Positions 1 through 8,438 of a DNA stretch of 64,000 nt are shown piece by piece (positions within the stretch are counted from its first letter, which is position 1; each line of letters begins with the position of its first letter). The translations under genes were made by a program, and so were the position numbers. This stretch comes from Lachnospiraceae bacterium. Lineage in GTDB: Bacteria; Bacillota; Clostridia; Lachnospirales; Lachnospiraceae. Under the pieces are notes generated by a model, which was not told the origin of the DNA, did not search any database, and was given only the letters and a program-made list of their open reading frames with translations. The stretch lies in assembly GCA_017399685.1 (NCBI GenBank), contig JAFQBM010000030.1, positions 1 through 64,000 of the forward strand. Direction: 5' to 3'.

Positions 1-373
1 GCTTCGCTAATATCTACTCTGCATACATTTATCTGTCCCATCTGAAATACGATGTATTCAGATGGTCTATTAAAGTTACCCTTTTTTACTTCACAATTTT
101 TTTCAAAAAAACTCTTGACTATTTATAGTTTGTCACCTCCATAAAGTTTGCTCGTTGTCGCATTATTTGTTAAATGAAGTTTCTTTCTATTCTATCTCTA
201 GCTTTCATTCGTCATTCCAACCCATATGGCGGATGGTGAAAAATATAAAGCAAATAAAACATAGCCTCACAGAGCGAAATACACCCTTCACACAAATCTT
301 ACATTTATACTCTAAGTATTTCGCCTTTACATCAAAGACAATATACATTTTCTAGCGCAAAAAACTTTACCAG
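1..373. other. Intergenic region, no convincing gene
   Basis: I see no supported gene here. A perfect 9-bp inverted repeat (CCATCTGAA at 38-46, TTCAGATGG at 57-65) can form a hairpin on either strand. A GGAGGTG ribosome-binding-like motif on the minus strand near 136-142 is followed by only a few codons before a stop, so it may be the start of a decayed gene. Confidence 0.5.
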
Positions 374-880
374 TTAAAGTCCGTCCGCTCCAAAGGTAAT
401 ACCTATAGCAATACATTTCATCGATGTTTGTACAACCGTGATATCGTCCCCGACCTTTGCCATATCATAATACTTTTTGGAAACAGGTGTAATTTCTCCC
501 TTAATTCCCTTACATCGATAACAATAAGCTGGCATTTTACGTCCCTTGCCATTGACCCAATAAACAACTTCCTTGCTTAAAATCTTGGTACGCTTAATCT
601 CATCATAGACATATGTGCGGTGTTTTTTTAACCGTTTCAACAACAGAACGGTAAAACAAGCCAAAAACACTGCTAAACCCACTGGAATTCCCATTAAACC
701 CAAGTTAACTAACATATCTTCATCTTTAAAATAAAAACATATACCGCCAAAAAGTAAAAGTGCGATTATCGCCACTGACCAAGATGTAATTAAAAGTGCC
801 TTAATCGGTCTTTCTTCCTGATAAGTAATCCACTCATTCAAATAATACTGTTCTCTTTCTGTCAACTTATTCATTTCCAT
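374..880 (-). CDS. Two-TM membrane protein of unknown function
   Basis: A 168-aa protein I do not recognise. After a charged N-terminal stretch there are two hydrophobic segments (about residues 28-50 and 57-82), then a soluble C-terminal half of about 85 residues with a CYRC pair and alternating beta-like hydrophobics. This arrangement suggests a membrane-anchored cytoplasmic domain. An AGAGGAAA ribosome binding site lies at normal spacing from the ATG. The gene stands alone, downstream of the ABC exporter terminator. Function cannot be inferred. Confidence 0.65.
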   Translation of the reverse strand: MEMNKLTEREQYYLNEWITYQEERPIKALLITSWSVAIIALLLFGGICFYFKDEDMLVNLGLMGIPVGLAVFLACFTVLLLKRLKKHRTYVYDEIKRTKILSKEVVYWVNGKGRKMPAYCYRCKGIKGEITPVSKKYYDMAKVGDDITVVQTSMKCIAIGITFGADGL

Positions 881-1130
881 TATATTTCCTCTTTCACTGT
901 AACATTTTCTTTCTCTTATGAGGGTTCATAAGCAAGAGTATAACGATATAACACGATGCAAGATGTAATAGAAAGGATAGCCAAGAAAACTTTTGCGTTT
1001 TCAATGATAAGACGATTCATCAAACAGGATATCCGAGAATTGTGTCCGTCATTAAGCATTAGCTCCATCGAAGGTTCGTTGAGAAAAATATATTTAAAGG
1101 AACGCAACTCTTCAGAGATACTCAGATTGT

Positions 1131-1169
1131 AGATAAAATTGAAGAGGCGAGATAATAATCGCCCTTCAA
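1131..1169 (-). terminator. Rho-independent terminator after the ABC exporter
   Basis: On the minus strand a stem of TTGAAGGGCGA against TCGCCTCTTCAA (one bulge) is followed by TTTTAT. It lies about 45 nt after the stop codon of the 1214-2899 gene, in the right orientation to end its transcript. Confidence 0.75.
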
Positions 1170-1213
1170 TTTTTCATTAAATTTTAAAATAAGACTCTAT
1201 GTAAAGCAAAAAA

Positions 1214-2899
1214 TTATTGAACACTAGCATGATACAATTCTACAAAATAAGCGTCTGTTTGCATTAGTTCTTCAAAAGTCCCTTGTCCAACAATTCTCCC
1301 ATCTTTAAAGACGATAATCCGATCAAAGCCGGCAATGGAATTTAGTCTGTGTGCAATTGCAATCACCGTTTTCTGTTTTAATTTTTGGATAACTGCTCTC
1401 ATCACGTTTTCTTCCGTTAAATTATCCATTGCAGATGTTGCTTCATCCAAAATAACAAGTTCGGAATCTTCAAACCACAAACGTGCTAATGCAAGTCTTT
1501 GTTTTTCTCCTCCTGATAAACAAGTACCTTTCTCACCAATTTCGGCATCTAATCCTTCCGCAACATTTTCAATCAAATAAGCTAATTGTACCTTGCTCAA
1601 TGCTCTCGTTATCTGCTCTTTTGACACATTTTTCTCAAATACTAAATTTTCTTTTATTGTTCCGTCAAAAACAGGAGCGTCCTGTGATAGGTAACTAACT
1701 TTATGATACAAATCATTGAGACAAATATCCCTTAACTCCATATCTCCCACGGAAACGTTTCCTTCATTGTACTTAAGCAATCCCAATATTATCTTAATCA
1801 ATGTTGATTTGCCGGAACCGCTTTCTCCTACAAAAGCTATTTTTTCGCCTTTTTTGATAGATAAGCTCAAATTATCAATAATTTTTCGTTCCTCATATTG
1901 AAATGATAAGTTTTTAATCGTTATTTCTCCAATATCTCCATTTACCGTTTTACCTTTTATTAATTGCTCGTCATCCTTTACACTCAAAAACTCTTCAAAT
2001 CTCCCATAGGAAGCCTTATCCAATTTATATTGGACATAAAGCACATTAAAAATAGCAATTGGTGTATAAGCATTTTCAATCAGCGTAATGATTGCAACTA
2101 CAGAACCTACCGTAAGGTTTTGTTCGTTCCACGCATAAAACAGAATGCCAATATCTAACATTGCTACAAGCAGAGCAAATATTGTAAAGAACGCTTCATG
2201 AATCATATTCATTTTTACTTTTGACGAAACAATATCCTCTTTTGCATTTTGGGTTTTCTTTATTTCATTCGGAAATTGTCTGCTCATACGAAATACCAAC
2301 ATTTCCATAAAGCCCCTAACCAAATAATGATTTAATATTTCTTCACTATTTAGAATTTTCTCTTTTATTTGATAAAGAAATTTTAGCAGAATATTGGTTA
2401 TGATAAAAATAACCGCATAGCCTATCAGTAATACATAAGTAACTTTTCGGTCTATCCTCCAAATAAAGTATATACTAAAAGCGATAGTTGGAAGTAATTC
2501 ACGAATCAAACACAACCAGAAATGAAACAATACATTCCTTCCTGCGGATGAACCATTCTCAATCCTTTGAACAAGTTTACCAGTACCAATTTTTTGATAT
2601 TCCATATAATCGATTGTACTTATTTTCCGAAGTGACAACAGCTTAAAATCCAAATAAATACCATGTTCCAGCTTCTTTTCAGGATATTGTCCTAAGTAAT
2701 TCATACAATAGTTTACTACCAGAATGAGACCATATATTGCAATTCCTGTAAATGTAAGCGTCCTATCTGCCAATCCATCAATCACCTTTTGGAAATAGTC
2801 AGCCTTATAATTTGCCATAAATGCATTAAATATGCCTAATCCAATATAGACTAATACCAATATTCTGTTTTTCTTTAATACTTCTTTTATGTAACGCAT
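1214..2899 (-). CDS. ABC exporter, fused permease and ATPase
   Basis: A 561-aa ABC half-transporter, the usual length for type IV exporters, which work as dimers to push peptides, lipids or drugs out of the cell. The first 320 residues hold about six hydrophobic segments. The ATPase domain follows with Walker A GESGSGKST, the signature LSGGEKQR, Walker B LVILDEATSAMD and a switch histidine in IAIAHRL. Start: ATG behind AAAGGAG. The substrate cannot be told from sequence, and no precursor peptide, partner half-transporter or modifying enzyme lies next to it. The leader carries an unusual long dyad at 2934-3009, so expression may be regulated. Confidence 0.9.
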   Translation of the reverse strand: MRYIKEVLKKNRILVLVYIGLGIFNAFMANYKADYFQKVIDGLADRTLTFTGIAIYGLILVVNYCMNYLGQYPEKKLEHGIYLDFKLLSLRKISTIDYMEYQKIGTGKLVQRIENGSSAGRNVLFHFWLCLIRELLPTIAFSIYFIWRIDRKVTYVLLIGYAVIFIITNILLKFLYQIKEKILNSEEILNHYLVRGFMEMLVFRMSRQFPNEIKKTQNAKEDIVSSKVKMNMIHEAFFTIFALLVAMLDIGILFYAWNEQNLTVGSVVAIITLIENAYTPIAIFNVLYVQYKLDKASYGRFEEFLSVKDDEQLIKGKTVNGDIGEITIKNLSFQYEERKIIDNLSLSIKKGEKIAFVGESGSGKSTLIKIILGLLKYNEGNVSVGDMELRDICLNDLYHKVSYLSQDAPVFDGTIKENLVFEKNVSKEQITRALSKVQLAYLIENVAEGLDAEIGEKGTCLSGGEKQRLALARLWFEDSELVILDEATSAMDNLTEENVMRAVIQKLKQKTVIAIAHRLNSIAGFDRIIVFKDGRIVGQGTFEELMQTDAYFVELYHASVQ

Positions 2900-3009
2900 A
2901 ACTGTACTCCTTTATCTTTTCTAATCATTAGGTCAGTACAGTCAACGACTGCCAGCAAGTTTCTTTTAACCTCAGCACAATCTGCCAACAGTTTACATCA
3001 ACTGTACTG
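2900..3009 (-). promoter_or_regulatory. Dyad-containing leader or operator of the ABC exporter
   Basis: CAGTACAGT at 2934-2942 and ACTGTACTG at 3001-3009 form a perfect 9-bp inverted repeat enclosing 58 bases. A further ACTGTACT (2901-2908) lies between the ribosome binding site and the start codon. Inside, two similar GGCAG-containing modules repeat on the minus strand. It could be an operator pair for a dimeric regulator or a structured 5' leader. No known riboswitch was recognised. Confidence 0.4.
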
Positions 3010-3143
3010 AGTAATTATCTCGGATAAATTTCATAACGATTTCACCTCTTTTAAATTCTGATACTTCCATAATAGCAGATGTATCTTTATGTTTGTCACA
3101 TTATACTACTTAACCTTTCCATTTTCAACAAAAAGAATCTGCC

Positions 3144-3515
3144 TTAGCATTTTCTTTTCTTATGAATCACATACAGTATTAAATTTGTCAAACCAACCAA
3201 CACAGCATGAATCACCACAAAAACAACATAGAAAAACTGACCTAAGCCAGAAAATAAACCGCCATCCTCTGAAACAATACCACAAGTATTTAATAGAACC
3301 TGAACAACGACACCTACCCCAAAATGTCCATATACATTCCATGGCATATAACTTTTTCTATTACACATAATCCAATAGATAAGGTATAAAATACCTAAAA
3401 CGATAAAAGCAAGCAGCAAAGCGTCATGATAATGTTGCATCATTGCGAAACTCATCACAATGAATACTATATGAAACACATATGCAATTATTATATGTAG
3501 AATTTTATCCTTCAT
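3144..3515 (-). CDS. Small integral membrane protein
   Basis: A 123-aa protein with about four hydrophobic segments (roughly residues 5-25, 30-50, 65-85 and 90-115 after the chosen start) and a basic C-terminal tail ending KKRKC. I recognise no family. The start is placed at the third in-frame ATG (3515), because the GGAG ribosome binding site overlaps the first two ATGs and stands 9 nt from this one. A small upstream ORF (3521-3652) ends inside that ribosome binding site, suggesting translational coupling. Confidence 0.6.
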   Translation of the reverse strand: MKDKILHIIIAYVFHIVFIVMSFAMMQHYHDALLLAFIVLGILYLIYWIMCNRKSYMPWNVYGHFGVGVVVQVLLNTCGIVSEDGGLFSGLGQFFYVVFVVIHAVLVGLTNLILYVIHKKRKC

Positions 3516-3520
3516 ATCTA

Positions 3521-3652
3521 TCATCTCCATTTTTTACTATTTGTCAGATAAAACCGAAAGACTATGAAAAGAAAGCCACCTAACCATACAAGCAGCTCAT
3601 TGTAAATCATTCTTACCAGACTTTCAGGACTCCCCAAAACACTCATAACCAT
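3521..3652 (-). CDS. Putative 43-aa membrane peptide, possible gene remnant
   Basis: A short ORF of 43 codons with one hydrophobic stretch (about residues 19-36) and a charged end (SKKWR). Its TGA overlaps the ribosome binding site of the following membrane protein gene, as in coupled operons. No good ribosome binding site precedes its ATG, and a stop codon lies 10 codons upstream in frame. It may be the surviving C-terminus of a larger membrane protein rather than an intact gene. Confidence 0.3.
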   Translation of the reverse strand: MVMSVLGSPESLVRMIYNELLVWLGGFLFIVFRFYLTNSKKWR

Positions 3653-3707
3653 TGTTTTACTGTTGTAATCTTTAGTACCTTAGTGCTATCCCTAGTATGA
3701 GTAATTA

Positions 3708-4010
3708 TTAAAAACTACTTGGTGTATATCTAACTGTGACAATAACAACCATTTTCCTTGCCTCATCAATACGATACACAATTGTAAAATTCTTTACAAA
3801 AATTTGCCGATACCCCCGATTGGCAAATGCACCGGTTCTCCTAATAGAGCCACGATAGGGCATCTCCTCCAAACTTAAAATAGCTTCTTCTAAAGCATCT
3901 GCCATTTTCTCAGCAGTACCTATTTCCTTAAAATCATCTGCTATATAATTATAAATATTATCAAGGTCATCCGATGCTCTCTGCAACATTTTTATTGTAT
4001 ATTTAACCAA
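3708..4010 (-). CDS. RelE/ParE-family toxin
   Basis: A 100-aa protein with the ParE/RelE pattern: an N-terminal two-helix hairpin (RASDDLDNIYNYIADDF), then MPYRGSIRRTG, a YRQIFVKNFTIVYRIDE strand pair, and a C-terminal VTVRY strand. RelE relatives cleave mRNA on the ribosome, while ParE relatives poison gyrase. The subfamily cannot be decided here. It overlaps the upstream antitoxin gene by 8 nt, the usual antitoxin-then-toxin order. Confidence 0.85.
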   Translation of the reverse strand: MVKYTIKMLQRASDDLDNIYNYIADDFKEIGTAEKMADALEEAILSLEEMPYRGSIRRTGAFANRGYRQIFVKNFTIVYRIDEARKMVVIVTVRYTPSSF

Positions 4011-4266
4011 AATGCTTCCTCCTAAGTGATGCTAGTGTTTCTCTTGCATCAAGTAAAATCCCTGAAGTATCATGCTCCTCCTCAGCTTCTGAGATTGCAT
4101 TATCAATGGCCTGTGTTTCGACTATCTGCTCATAGGTTTCTATACTCATAACAACTAAATCTCCGTAGCCATTTTTTGTAATAAAAATAGGTTCTTTCAC
4201 AGCATGGCATGCATCTGATATCTCATTTGTATTTCTCAAATCTGTAATTGGTCTAATCTGTGGCAT
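4003..4266 (-). CDS. Phd/YefM-family antitoxin
   Basis: An 87-aa protein with the Phd/YefM N-terminal DNA-binding pattern: a strand (IRPITDLRN), a helix, then the strand pair PIFITKNGYGDLVVMSIETYEQ, followed by an acidic C-terminal region that would wrap the toxin. Start chosen at 4266 because AGAGGTG stands 8 nt upstream; an earlier in-frame ATG at 4293 has no ribosome binding site. Such antitoxins neutralise the partner toxin and repress their own promoter. Confidence 0.85.
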   Translation of the reverse strand: MPQIRPITDLRNTNEISDACHAVKEPIFITKNGYGDLVVMSIETYEQIVETQAIDNAISEAEEEHDTSGILLDARETLASLRRKHFG

Positions 4267-4294
4267 AAAATGCACCTCTCTTTCTTTGCACATT

Positions 4295-4323
4295 ATTCTA
4301 GCATAATTATATACATTTTACAA
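4295..4323 (-). promoter_or_regulatory. Promoter of the toxin-antitoxin operon
   Basis: On the minus strand: -35 TTGTAA, a 17-bp spacer and -10 TAGAAT, about 30 nt before the antitoxin start. Antitoxin autorepression here is expected from the family, not shown. Confidence 0.6.
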
Positions 4324-4357
4324 TTGTTTTATATCCAATGAACGTAACGTGATCACA

Positions 4358-4401
4358 CAAAAAAATGCCTTACCTCAACCACTTAAAGTCAAGGTAAAGC
4401 A
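4358..4401 (-). terminator. Terminator after prfA
   Basis: On the minus strand a stem of TGCTTTACCT against AGGTAAGGCA is followed by TTTTTTTG. It ends the rpmE-to-prfA direction of transcription about 60 nt after the prfA stop codon. Confidence 0.75.
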
Positions 4402-4459
4402 CTTAGATTTCGCTTTTCAATTTCACTTTCCAACTCAGCCCAAACTAAGCCGATTTTCC

Positions 4460-5533
4460 CTAGTCTTCCTGCATCTTCGCAAGCTTCGCCGCTTGATCCG
4501 CTGCAATACAAGCATCCAATACTTCCTGAATATCACCATTCATAATCTTATCCAGTTTATACAGTGTAAGATTGATTCTATGGTCTGTTACACGGCCTTG
4601 AGGGAAGTTATAGGTACGGATTTTTTCAGAACGGTCTCCGGTACCGATTTGGTTTCTTCTTGCCTCAGCTTCTGCATCATGTGCTTTCTGGCATTCGATA
4701 TCATATAACTTTGCTCTTAACATTGCAAAAGCCTTTGCTTTATTTTGTAACTGGGATTTTTCTGTCTGGCTGTAAACTACGATTCCGGATGGATAGTGTG
4801 TTAAACGAACCGCTGAATCTGTGGTATTTACACATTGTCCACCATTTCCGGATGCACGCATTACATCGATACGGATATCTTTTTCATCAATCTGAACGTC
4901 TACTTCTTCTGCTTCCGGCATAACTGCTACTGTGATGGTAGAAGTATGGATACGTCCGCCGGATTCTGTTTCAGGCACACGCTGTACACGATGTACACCG
5001 GATTCGTATTTCATCTTGGAATAAGCACCATTACCGGTAATCATAAAGGTTACATTCTTCATACCACCAATACCGATTTCTTCAAATTCCATGGTTTCCA
5101 CTTTCCAACGCTGGCTTTCCGCATAATGCACATACATACGGTAAATTTCAGCCGCAAACAATGCAGCTTCATCACCACCGGCACCAGCACGGATTTCCAC
5201 GATGACATTCTTATCATCGTTAGGGTCTTTCGGAAGTAAAAGAATCTTTAATTCCTGTTCCAATGTTTCCTGAGCTGCTTTGGCTTCATTTAATTCTTCC
5301 TTTGCAAGCTCTCTCATCTCTTCATCGCTTTCCTCATCCAACAGAAATAAGCTGTCTTCAATGGTTTGTTTCGCCGCTTTATATTCTTTAAATTTCTCTA
5401 CGATTGGAGACAATTCCGTCTGTTCCTTCATTAATTTACGAAATCTTTCCTGATTATTTACCACATCCGGATCATTTAATTCCTGTAAAATCATTTCAAA
5501 ACGATCTACCGTATTCTCTAACTTATCAAACAT
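4460..5533 (-). CDS. prfA: Peptide chain release factor 1
   Basis: A 357-aa class I release factor that reads UAA and UAG in the ribosomal A site and triggers peptidyl-tRNA hydrolysis. The GGQ motif ([15 protein letters not shown]) is present; its glutamine is the methylation target of PrmC encoded upstream. The stop-codon-reading tripeptide is PET (in [14 protein letters not shown]), fitting the RF1 PxT pattern rather than the RF2 SPF. The helical N-terminal domain and domain 3 ([16 protein letters not shown]) are complete. SGNGGQCVN differs from the more usual SGAGGQHVN. AAAGGA precedes the ATG. A fold-back element occupies the space to prmC. Confidence 0.97.
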   Translation of the reverse strand: MFDKLENTVDRFEMILQELNDPDVVNNQERFRKLMKEQTELSPIVEKFKEYKAAKQTIEDSLFLLDEESDEEMRELAKEELNEAKAAQETLEQELKILLLPKDPNDDKNVIVEIRAGAGGDEAALFAAEIYRMYVHYAESQRWKVETMEFEEIGIGGMKNVTFMITGNGAYSKMKYESGVHRVQRVPETESGGRIHTSTITVAVMPEAEEVDVQIDEKDIRIDVMRASGNGGQCVNTTDSAVRLTHYPSGIVVYSQTEKSQLQNKAKAFAMLRAKLYDIECQKAHDAEAEARRNQIGTGDRSEKIRTYNFPQGRVTDHRINLTLYKLDKIMNGDIQEVLDACIAADQAAKLAKMQED

Positions 5534-5568
5534 ATTTCTTTTCCTTTCTCATCTTTATTCTCAGTATC

Positions 5569-5754
5569 TGTGAAACTATAATTTATATTAAGTGATTCAA
5601 AAGAATCAAATACATTAGCAGGTGCTTGGGCGGCCGTCGGTACTTAATGAGAGGTTTACCTCGAATTTAGTACCGCTACGAGCCGAACGCAGCGAAAGCG
5701 TGCCTGCGTTGTTTTGATTCTTTTGTATCACTCTCATATATTATAGCTTCGCAA
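5569..5754. mobile_element. MITE-like fold-back element between prmC and prfA
   Basis: About 186 bp bounded by imperfect inverted arms of about 43 bp. The left arm starts TGTGAAACTATAAT and the right arm, read inward, TGCGAAGCTATAAT; both run on to CAAAAGAATCAAA, and that inner 13-mer is perfect. The core is GC-rich compared with its surroundings and has its own hairpin (GGTACT at 5638-5643, AGTACC at 5669-5674). It starts 36 nt from the prfA ATG and ends 8 nt from the prmC stop. No target duplication is visible. A related single arm occurs at 47748-47785. Confidence 0.6.
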
Positions 5755-5761
5755 TTACCTA

Positions 5762-6589
5762 TTACACTTTTCCAACCACAACTCGGTCTAATCCTGCTAA
5801 ATCCTGAACACTATAAACTCCAGTAAATCCCTCTTTTTCCATACACTCCATGACTTCCATCTTCTGGTCGTGTCCAATTTCAAAAAACAGCATTCCACCT
5901 GGATTTAAATGTTCTTTCCCTTCCTGAATGATTCTTCTGTAAAAATATAATCCATCTTCTTTTCCGTCCAAAGCAAGCATTGGTTCATACTTTTTCACTT
6001 CATCCATAAGCCCCGGAATAACAGAACTTCTAATATATGGCGGATTGGATACAATGGCATCAAATTTCCCACTGATATTTTCAAACAAATCACTTTCTAC
6101 TAATGTTACATTAGAATTTAATTTTTGTCCATTTTTTTTCGCAACCTCTAAGGCATTTTTTGAAATATCTGCTAAAGTTACCTTCGCTTCTGACATTTTT
6201 TCAATAGAAATTCCAATGCATCCTGAACCGGTACATAAGTCCAGCAAAGAAGAAATCTTATCCTTATATTTTAACACTTCTTCCACCAGACATTCCGTAT
6301 CCTGTCTGGGAATCAACACATTTTCATTTACATAAAAGGAATAACCCATAAATTCCTGTTTTTCTGTGATATATTGCAATGGATATCTTCCGGCTCTTTT
6401 TTGAATCACCTCATGATAGAATTGTTCCTGCTGGTCGTTCAGTTCTTTTTCACCATCTAAAATCCAGATAATAGAATCTTTTCCTGTGACATATTCTAAC
6501 AGATACTTTGCATCCAAGGCACTATCTGGAATTTCTGCTTTTTCCAAGATACCTCTTCCTCTTATATATGCCTGTTTCCAAGTAGTCAT
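5762..6589 (-). CDS. prmC: Release factor glutamine methyltransferase
   Basis: A 275-aa SAM-dependent N5-glutamine methyltransferase that modifies the GGQ glutamine of release factors. The N-terminal helical domain is followed by a Rossmann fold with LLDLCTGSGCIGIS (SAM binding) and the catalytic NPPY in IVSNPPYIR. Start chosen at the ATG at 6589, which has AGGAG at good spacing; an in-frame GTG lies three codons upstream. Its substrate gene prfA follows downstream, and the pairing of the two genes is conserved widely in bacteria. Confidence 0.96.
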   Translation of the reverse strand: MTTWKQAYIRGRGILEKAEIPDSALDAKYLLEYVTGKDSIIWILDGEKELNDQQEQFYHEVIQKRAGRYPLQYITEKQEFMGYSFYVNENVLIPRQDTECLVEEVLKYKDKISSLLDLCTGSGCIGISIEKMSEAKVTLADISKNALEVAKKNGQKLNSNVTLVESDLFENISGKFDAIVSNPPYIRSSVIPGLMDEVKKYEPMLALDGKEDGLYFYRRIIQEGKEHLNPGGMLFFEIGHDQKMEVMECMEKEGFTGVYSVQDLAGLDRVVVGKV

Positions 6590-6653
6590 TCTATCCACTC
6601 CTGTTCACGCAACATTGACAATCCTTGTAACTCTATGTGTTGTCAATCAGTCA

Positions 6654-7817
6654 TTAATCCTCAATTTCTCCTTTTCGGATAGCTTCCACATAAGGTTTCC
6701 AGTCAAAAACAGCCTCCACAGAAGCAATGGCTACCTCAATCATATCGTCATCCGGTTCTTTTGTTGTAAGTTTTTGCATTGCCATACCCGGCTTACTTAA
6801 AAATCCAATAATTTTAGAATCACTTCTTCCTGCAAGACGAATTAATTCATAAGAAATTCCGGCAATCACAGGTACTAACAATAATCTCACAATAATTCTA
6901 AGAGCCACCGTATCTACCCGGATAAACATAAACAAAAGAATACTGATTAAAATAACAAATATTAAAAAACTTGTTCCACAGCGTTTATGAATTCTACTAT
7001 GTTTTTTCACATTTTCTACTGTTAAGTCTTCACCTGCTTCTAAGCAGTTAATGGTCTTATGTTCCGCTCCGTGATACATATAGGTTCTCTTAATGTCTTT
7101 AATATTAGAAATCAATACAATATATCCTAAAAAGATAGCAATTTTAATCAAACCTTCCATTAAAGACATTACCAGCATAGAATCAATCACAGACTCAAAC
7201 AGACTGGCAATCAAATATGGTGCTATCATAAATAATGAAATAGATATAACTAAAGAAATAGCTATGGTAGCAAACATAAAGGCATTCTCTTTTGCTTTTT
7301 CCTTCTCTTCATCTGTAATCTTTTTCGTATCTTCTAAGGATTTTTTCTCATTTTCCAAATTAGTGTCTGTTTTTTTATTTATTTCCACATCAGTACTCTG
7401 TTCCTGATTTGATTTTTTCAAATCCTCTTTTTCCGAATCTGTCTTAGCTTGATTTTCATTCGTTTTTTCTGCTTTTTCTTTCTTTTCTTCTATTTTTTTC
7501 TTTTCTTCTTTCTTCTTTGCTATTTCTTTTTTCTCTTTTTTGTCTTTCATGTCCTCTGGATCTTCTTCCTCTTCCTCAAAGAAGGACGCTGAGTAGTTTA
7601 AACTTTTCATTCCTACTATCAAAGACTCTACAAAATTAACAACTCCCCGGATAAAAGGAGCCTTTAATATCGGATAGTCATCACCAATACTTTTGGTTTT
7701 CTCCACTTTTGTTTCGATTGACTGATCCGGCTTTCGAACGGTCATGGCATATTGATTTCCGTTACGCATCATGATTCCTTCCATCAAAGCCTGACCACCG
7801 ATGGATGTTCTCTTCAT
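6654..7817 (-). CDS. DUF1385 (YqhQ-like) membrane protein with charged insertion
   Basis: A 387-aa member of the DUF1385 family, recognisable from the N-terminal GGQALMEGIMMRNG and the central YHGAEHKTINCLEAG motif, followed by HKRCGTSFL. Family members are usually nearer 300 aa. This one carries an insertion of roughly 95 residues (about 82-176) made almost only of Lys, Glu, Asp, Asn and Thr, likely coiled coil or disordered and cytoplasmic. About four membrane segments follow. The family is conserved next to prmC/prfA in clostridia, but its biochemical role is unknown. Confidence 0.9.
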   Translation of the reverse strand: MKRTSIGGQALMEGIMMRNGNQYAMTVRKPDQSIETKVEKTKSIGDDYPILKAPFIRGVVNFVESLIVGMKSLNYSASFFEEEEEDPEDMKDKKEKKEIAKKKEEKKKIEEKKEKAEKTNENQAKTDSEKEDLKKSNQEQSTDVEINKKTDTNLENEKKSLEDTKKITDEEKEKAKENAFMFATIAISLVISISLFMIAPYLIASLFESVIDSMLVMSLMEGLIKIAIFLGYIVLISNIKDIKRTYMYHGAEHKTINCLEAGEDLTVENVKKHSRIHKRCGTSFLIFVILISILLFMFIRVDTVALRIIVRLLLVPVIAGISYELIRLAGRSDSKIIGFLSKPGMAMQKLTTKEPDDDMIEVAIASVEAVFDWKPYVEAIRKGEIED

Positions 7818-7941
7818 TTCATACCAATCCTTTCTATATTTGACAGGTAACTTAGTGTATCATTTCCGAAACAACTGCACAAAATCGCTTTCCTATTCCC
7901 TTGATTGCGTGGTTGACATAATGATAAACGATACACCAGTA

Positions 7942-7982
7942 TAACGAAAAAATAGGTTGAGATTTCAAAAATCTCAACCTAT
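7942..7982 (-). terminator. Terminator after rpmE
   Basis: A perfect 14-bp stem (ATAGGTTGAGATTT at 7952-7965, its complement at 7969-7982) with a 3-nt loop, followed on the minus strand by TTTTTTCG. It lies 9 nt past the rpmE stop, so rpmE and the DUF1385 gene are probably separate transcripts. Confidence 0.85.
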
Positions 7983-7990
7983 CATTTTGA

Positions 7991-8200
7991 TTAGTTTGCT
8001 TGGCTAACTCCATATTTACGGTTGAATTTATCAATACGACCACGTGCTTGAGTAGCTTTTTGTTGTCCTGTATAGAATGAGTGACACTTTGAACAAATTT
8101 CAACGTGAATATCTTCCTTAGTTGAACCAGTAACGAATTCATTACCACAGTTACAAACAACTTTTGCTTGATAGTATTCTGGATGGATTCCTTGTTTCAT
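7991..8200 (-). CDS. rpmE: 50S ribosomal protein L31, zinc-binding form
   Basis: A 69-aa ribosomal protein L31 (bL31), located at the central protuberance of the large subunit. Four cysteines in a CNC and CSKC arrangement mark the zinc-ribbon form rather than the zinc-free paralog. [11 protein letters not shown] is the typical C-terminal signature. Start placed at the ATG at 8200 because AGAGGTG stands 6 nt upstream; that GTG also begins an in-frame extension that is unlikely to be used. A structured leader may control it. Confidence 0.96.
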   Translation of the reverse strand: MKQGIHPEYYQAKVVCNCGNEFVTGSTKEDIHVEICSKCHSFYTGQQKATQARGRIDKFNRKYGVSQAN

Positions 8201-8221
8201 TATTTTCACCTCTTCGTAGAT

Positions 8222-8300
8222 TAATTATAAAATAGGCTGACATAAACAGCCGCAACTGCTCGCTGTTATGAACCTTTATCGTCGTTTTTAAACAGCTTTC
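8222..8300 (-). promoter_or_regulatory. Candidate structured leader of rpmE
   Basis: The minus-strand leader contains AACAGC and GCTGTT separated by 11 nt, a compact hairpin of the kind used by ribosomal protein autoregulatory leaders. L31 leaders are known in Firmicutes, but I could not match a consensus from memory, so this is an inference from position and structure. Confidence 0.3.
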
Positions 8301-8438
8301 TAAGTATATCACATTTTTTTTTCATATGCAAGGTGAAAATTCATTTTTTCCGTCGTGAAAATCAACAAATTATCTTGTAAATAATGATACTTCAAATAAA
8401 ATTTTAACCAAAACATATTTTTAATGTCAACAAATTGT

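Noticed and set aside
155-355. 66-codon plus-strand ORF
   Set aside because: TTG start without a ribosome binding site, low-complexity composition, and no recognisable motif; likely chance.
916-1107. 63-codon minus-strand ORF downstream of the ABC exporter terminator
   Set aside because: TTG start, no ribosome binding site at proper spacing, no promoter, no recognisable family. It could be a remnant but cannot be supported.
1214-2899. Bacteriocin export cluster
   Set aside because: The ABC exporter has no peptidase domain and no precursor or modifying enzyme was found nearby.
7852-8160. 102-codon minus-strand ORF over rpmE
   Set aside because: It is a shifted frame of the L31 gene and runs through its terminator.
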